DNA from: Hyphomicrobiales bacterium
GTDB lineage: Bacteria; Pseudomonadota; Alphaproteobacteria; Rhizobiales; S144-23
DNA: 6,801 nt
Assembly: GCA_015494375.1 (NCBI GenBank)
Contig: WGBL01000288.1
Coordinates: 1 to 6,801 of the forward strand
Direction of reading: 5' to 3'
A program made the translations under genes and the position numbers. The notes under the pieces are model-generated. The model saw only the letters and a program-made list of their open reading frames with translations, was not told the origin of the DNA and ran no database searches. Position 1 is the stretch's first letter. Each line of letters opens with the position of its first letter. This document shows, one piece after another, positions 5,250 to 6,801 of this stretch.

Positions 5250-5921
5250 TCAATGGCCCATCACCTTTTCGGCGTGACGGGCAATGGCATCGGCGGCCGC
5301 GCTTATGTTTTGCTCCCACGTGACACCGGAACGCTTGCGCGGCTTGAGATCATGGTCACCGTCATCGAGCCAACAGAGCTCGACGCCAGGGCCGAGGGTG
5401 AGGGCCGCAACCTCAGCGCGGCTGCCGAAGGGGTCGCGCGTGCCCTGGCAGATGAGCAATGGGCATGCGAGGCTTTCGAGATGAGCGGTGCGCCATTGCT
5501 CGGGCTTGCCCGGCGGGTGAAACGGATAGCCGAGCGCAAACGCGCCGGCGATCAGGCCTTGCCGCCACAAGTCCTCGGCGAGCATCGTGGCAACGCGGCC
5601 GCCGAGGGACTTGCCGCCGATGAGGAGCGGCCCGGCCGCGCGCAGGTCTCTGTCAGCGAATTGCGCATCCCCACGCCGAAGCGCCGTGACCGCTTGGCGA
5701 TACTCATCTGCGAGCCGCTCGACCCGCGGCGGCGGGCGCCTGCTCGCTCCTGCGCGCCGCGCGGCCATATAGGCGAACTCGAACCGCACCACACACAGCG
5801 CCCGCTCGGCAAGCGCGGCCGCCATCGCTTCAAGAAAGGGGCTGTCCATGCCGGCGCCCGCCCCATGGGCCAGCAAGAGCGTGGCGCGCGCCGATTTCGG
5901 CCCCGTAATCAGAAAGCTCAT
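5250..5921 (-). CDS. Alpha/beta hydrolase, Tex30/KANL3-like family
   Basis: The 223-residue soluble protein has the small alpha/beta-hydrolase layout of the dienelactone-hydrolase/Tex30 type. The oxyanion region is LLLAHGAGAGMDSPF (15-29). The nucleophile is S105 in GGKSLGGR (102-109), the acid is probably D163 in GTRDPFG, and the histidine is H190 in DGDHDL. All three catalytic positions are present, so it is likely active, but the substrate is unknown; this family is often annotated only as a predicted hydrolase or dienelactone hydrolase-like protein. The start ATG (5921) gives MSFLITGPKSARATLLLAHG with no evident Shine-Dalgarno site. A TATAGT box ends 7 nt before the ATG, so the message may be leaderless. 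No partner gene shares its strand closely; the desaturase lies 400 bp downstream. The length is normal for the family. Confidence 0.88.
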   Translation of the reverse strand: MSFLITGPKSARATLLLAHGAGAGMDSPFLEAMAAALAERALCVVRFEFAYMAARRAGASRRPPPRVERLADEYRQAVTALRRGDAQFADRDLRAAGPLLIGGKSLGGRVATMLAEDLWRQGLIAGAFALGYPFHPPGKPEQWRTAHLESLACPLLICQGTRDPFGSRAEVAALTLGPGVELCWLDDGDHDLKPRKRSGVTWEQNISAAADAIARHAEKVMGH

Positions 5922-6173
5922 GTTCGCGACTATAAAGCTTGTCGGCTATTCAATGCCGCAACCATTGATGTTACAAACGATTTCAAATCCTGAGGCGAGA
6001 GATGGGCTTAAGGGCCGTTGCCTGTCGGGAAGCTGCCCTCAGGGAGGGGGACAAGTCACGGCATACCATAGCATTGAACCTCGCCGGCATCCCGCACGTA
6101 TCCGTCACAGCAAGCCGTCCCAGGTATTGGCGTCACCGCAGAGGCATACGGAAAAACCCATAGGGCAACCAGA
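5922..6173. other. Divergent intergenic region between hydrolase and TerB genes
   Basis: This segment of about 250 bp must carry promoters for both divergent genes. Apart from the TATAGT box next to the hydrolase I see no convincing -35/-10 pair, operator palindrome or small gene. It lacks the 16-bp periodicity seen in the other gaps. Confidence 0.5.
5929..5934 (-). promoter_or_regulatory. Candidate -10 box for a leaderless hydrolase transcript
   Basis: TATAGT on the minus strand (5934-5929) ends 7 nt before the A of the hydrolase ATG at 5921, so transcription could begin at the start codon. No good -35 element is seen at 17-18 bp, which keeps the call weak. Confidence 0.3.
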
Positions 6174-6182
6174 GTGACCGCA

Positions 6183-6668
6183 ATGCTCACGCGCATCATG
6201 CAACTGTTCGAGCGCCCCGACAGCGAGCGGCGCACGCAATCGCTCCCCGCGAGAGAGCAGCGATTGGCCGCCGCCGCTCTGCTCGTGCATGCTGCACGCA
6301 TCGACGGGCACAAGAGCGCAGCCGAGGAAGAAAAACTTCAAGCAATCCTCAGCGAGCGCTTTGCTCTCTCGCAAGGGGAGCTTGATGCACTTCTCGGCGC
6401 GGCGGGCAAGGCCGAGGAGGAAGCCGTCGATCTCTATCGCTTCACCAGTGTATTGTGCCGGCATCTCGACCAGGCCGGGCGCCAGCAAATCGTACGCATG
6501 CTGTGGGAAATCGCCTTTGCCGACGATATATTGCACGCATATGAAGAGAATCTCATCTGGCGCGTCGCCGAGCTTCTTGGCGTCTCGAGCCGCGACCGGA
6601 TCCGGCTCAAGAAGGCCGTCGTGGGGAAGACGGCTCATCTGAGCAAACAGCAAAGGAACGAGGGCTAA
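6183..6668 (+). CDS. TerB-family (tellurite resistance protein B-like) protein
   Basis: The 161-residue product is a compact all-helical TerB-like protein. The recognisable blocks are LAAAALLVHAARIDGHKSAAEEEKL (about residues 25-49 counted from ATG 6183), the AVDLYRFTSVLCRHLD helix, the second repeat MLWEIAFADDILHAYEENLIWRVAELLGVS, and the terminal SSRDRIRLKKAV segment. The paired acidic motifs (DGHKSAAEEE and ADDILHAYEE) are the positions where TerB-like proteins can bind metal. Stand-alone members like this are common in alphaproteobacteria and are not shown to confer tellurite resistance; the role is unknown. I chose ATG 6183. An in-frame GTG at 6174 would add three residues, and ATG 6198 (MQLFERP) would remove five. 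The ribosome-binding site is poor (AGAG at 6171-6174). No other ter genes are nearby. Confidence 0.85.
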   Translation: MLTRIMQLFERPDSERRTQSLPAREQRLAAAALLVHAARIDGHKSAAEEEKLQAILSERFALSQGELDALLGAAGKAEEEAVDLYRFTSVLCRHLDQAGRQQIVRMLWEIAFADDILHAYEENLIWRVAELLGVSSRDRIRLKKAVVGKTAHLSKQQRNEG

Positions 6669-6673
6669 TCGGG

Positions 6674-6733
6674 TCCTGTTAAAAGGCTGGCACAAGGGGG
6701 GGACAGGAAAACTGAATTCGGGCGAAGCGAATT
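6674..6733. repeat. Two small inverted repeats downstream of the TerB gene
   Basis: TCCTGT (6674-6679) and ACAGGA (6703-6708) form one inverted repeat. AATTCG (6715-6720) and CGAATT (6728-6733) form another with a 7-nt loop. Neither is followed by a T-run on the plus strand, so termination is doubtful; the second sits just before the next possible start codon. Confidence 0.35.
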
Positions 6734-6739
6734 GAGCGG

Positions 6740-6801
6740 ATGTCAACGCTCATAAATTGGTGGTCTCGCTGGCAACGGCGCAACTGGAGGCCAGGCGGGG
6801 A
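6740..6801 (+). CDS. Possible start of another gene, cut by the window edge
   Basis: From ATG 6740 the frame is open for 20 codons to the end of the window (MSTLINWWSRWQRRNWRPGG). The peptide is rich in tryptophan and arginine. The upstream GAG at 6734-6736 is a weak ribosome-binding site. Too little is visible to assign a family, and the frame could be open by chance. The gene would lie 71 bp after the TerB gene on the same strand. Confidence 0.3.
   Translation, partial: MSTLINWWSRWQRRNWRPGG

Noticed and set aside
5220..5993. Long plus-strand open frame opposite the hydrolase gene
   Set aside because: The minus strand carries a clear alpha/beta hydrolase with nucleophile, acid and histidine; the plus-strand product has no recognisable features.
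6183..6668. Tellurite resistance operon
   Set aside because: Only a single TerB-like gene is present; no terA, terC, terD, terE or terZ neighbours are visible.
6105..6746. Long minus-strand open frame opposite the TerB gene
   Set aside because: The plus strand encodes a recognisable TerB-family protein with both acidic motifs; the opposite frame is a GC-driven shadow.

Overview
The window looks like chromosomal DNA from a GC-rich alphaproteobacterium, most likely of the Hyphomicrobiales (Rhizobiales) type. The reasons are the sequences of NuoE and NuoF, the membrane-anchored helix-hairpin-helix (HhH) gene lying between them, the DUF559 gene with G/C-rich palindromes, and a TerB-family protein of a kind I associate with this order. 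This assignment is inferred from family resemblance; no taxonomic marker is present.

Left part, plus strand (1-3791): a palindrome-rich leader (1-132) precedes a DUF559 endonuclease-like gene (138-671). Next come nuoE (692-1495), a two-helix membrane protein with a C-terminal HhH domain (1492-2298, overlapping nuoE by 4 bp) and nuoF (2466-3791). NuoE (2Fe-2S) and NuoF (FMN, NADH site, 4Fe-4S) form the NADH-oxidising tip of respiratory complex I. The HhH protein is probably an accessory factor, because alphaproteobacterial NuoE proteins can carry a similar domain as their own C-terminus. nuoG, which usually follows nuoF, is absent here: the cluster stops at nuoF.

Middle (3780-5249): a five-copy 16-bp tandem repeat starts inside the last codons of nuoF. 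A convergent minus-strand fatty-acid-desaturase-like gene follows (3886-4758 as the open frame). Its best ribosome-binding site and ATG (4845) lie upstream and are separated from the open frame by an in-frame TGA at codon 3. A four-copy 16-bp repeat abuts that ribosome-binding site. About 400 bp of non-coding DNA follows, holding a long, partly base-paired palindromic segment (5034-5163).

Right part (5250-6801): a minus-strand alpha/beta hydrolase of the Tex30/KANL3-like type (5250-5921), a 250-bp divergent intergenic stretch, a plus-strand TerB-family gene (6183-6668), and the possible first codons of another gene at the right edge.

The most unusual property is a recurring 16-bp tandem periodicity. 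Three intergenic arrays with different unit sequences (2315-2442, 3780-3859, 4857-4920) share this period, and two of them overlap gene-boundary signals. I did not find a convincing new multi-gene system. The best leads are the 16-bp arrays, the TGA at codon 3 of the desaturase, the 5034-5163 structure and the DUF559/palindrome pairing.
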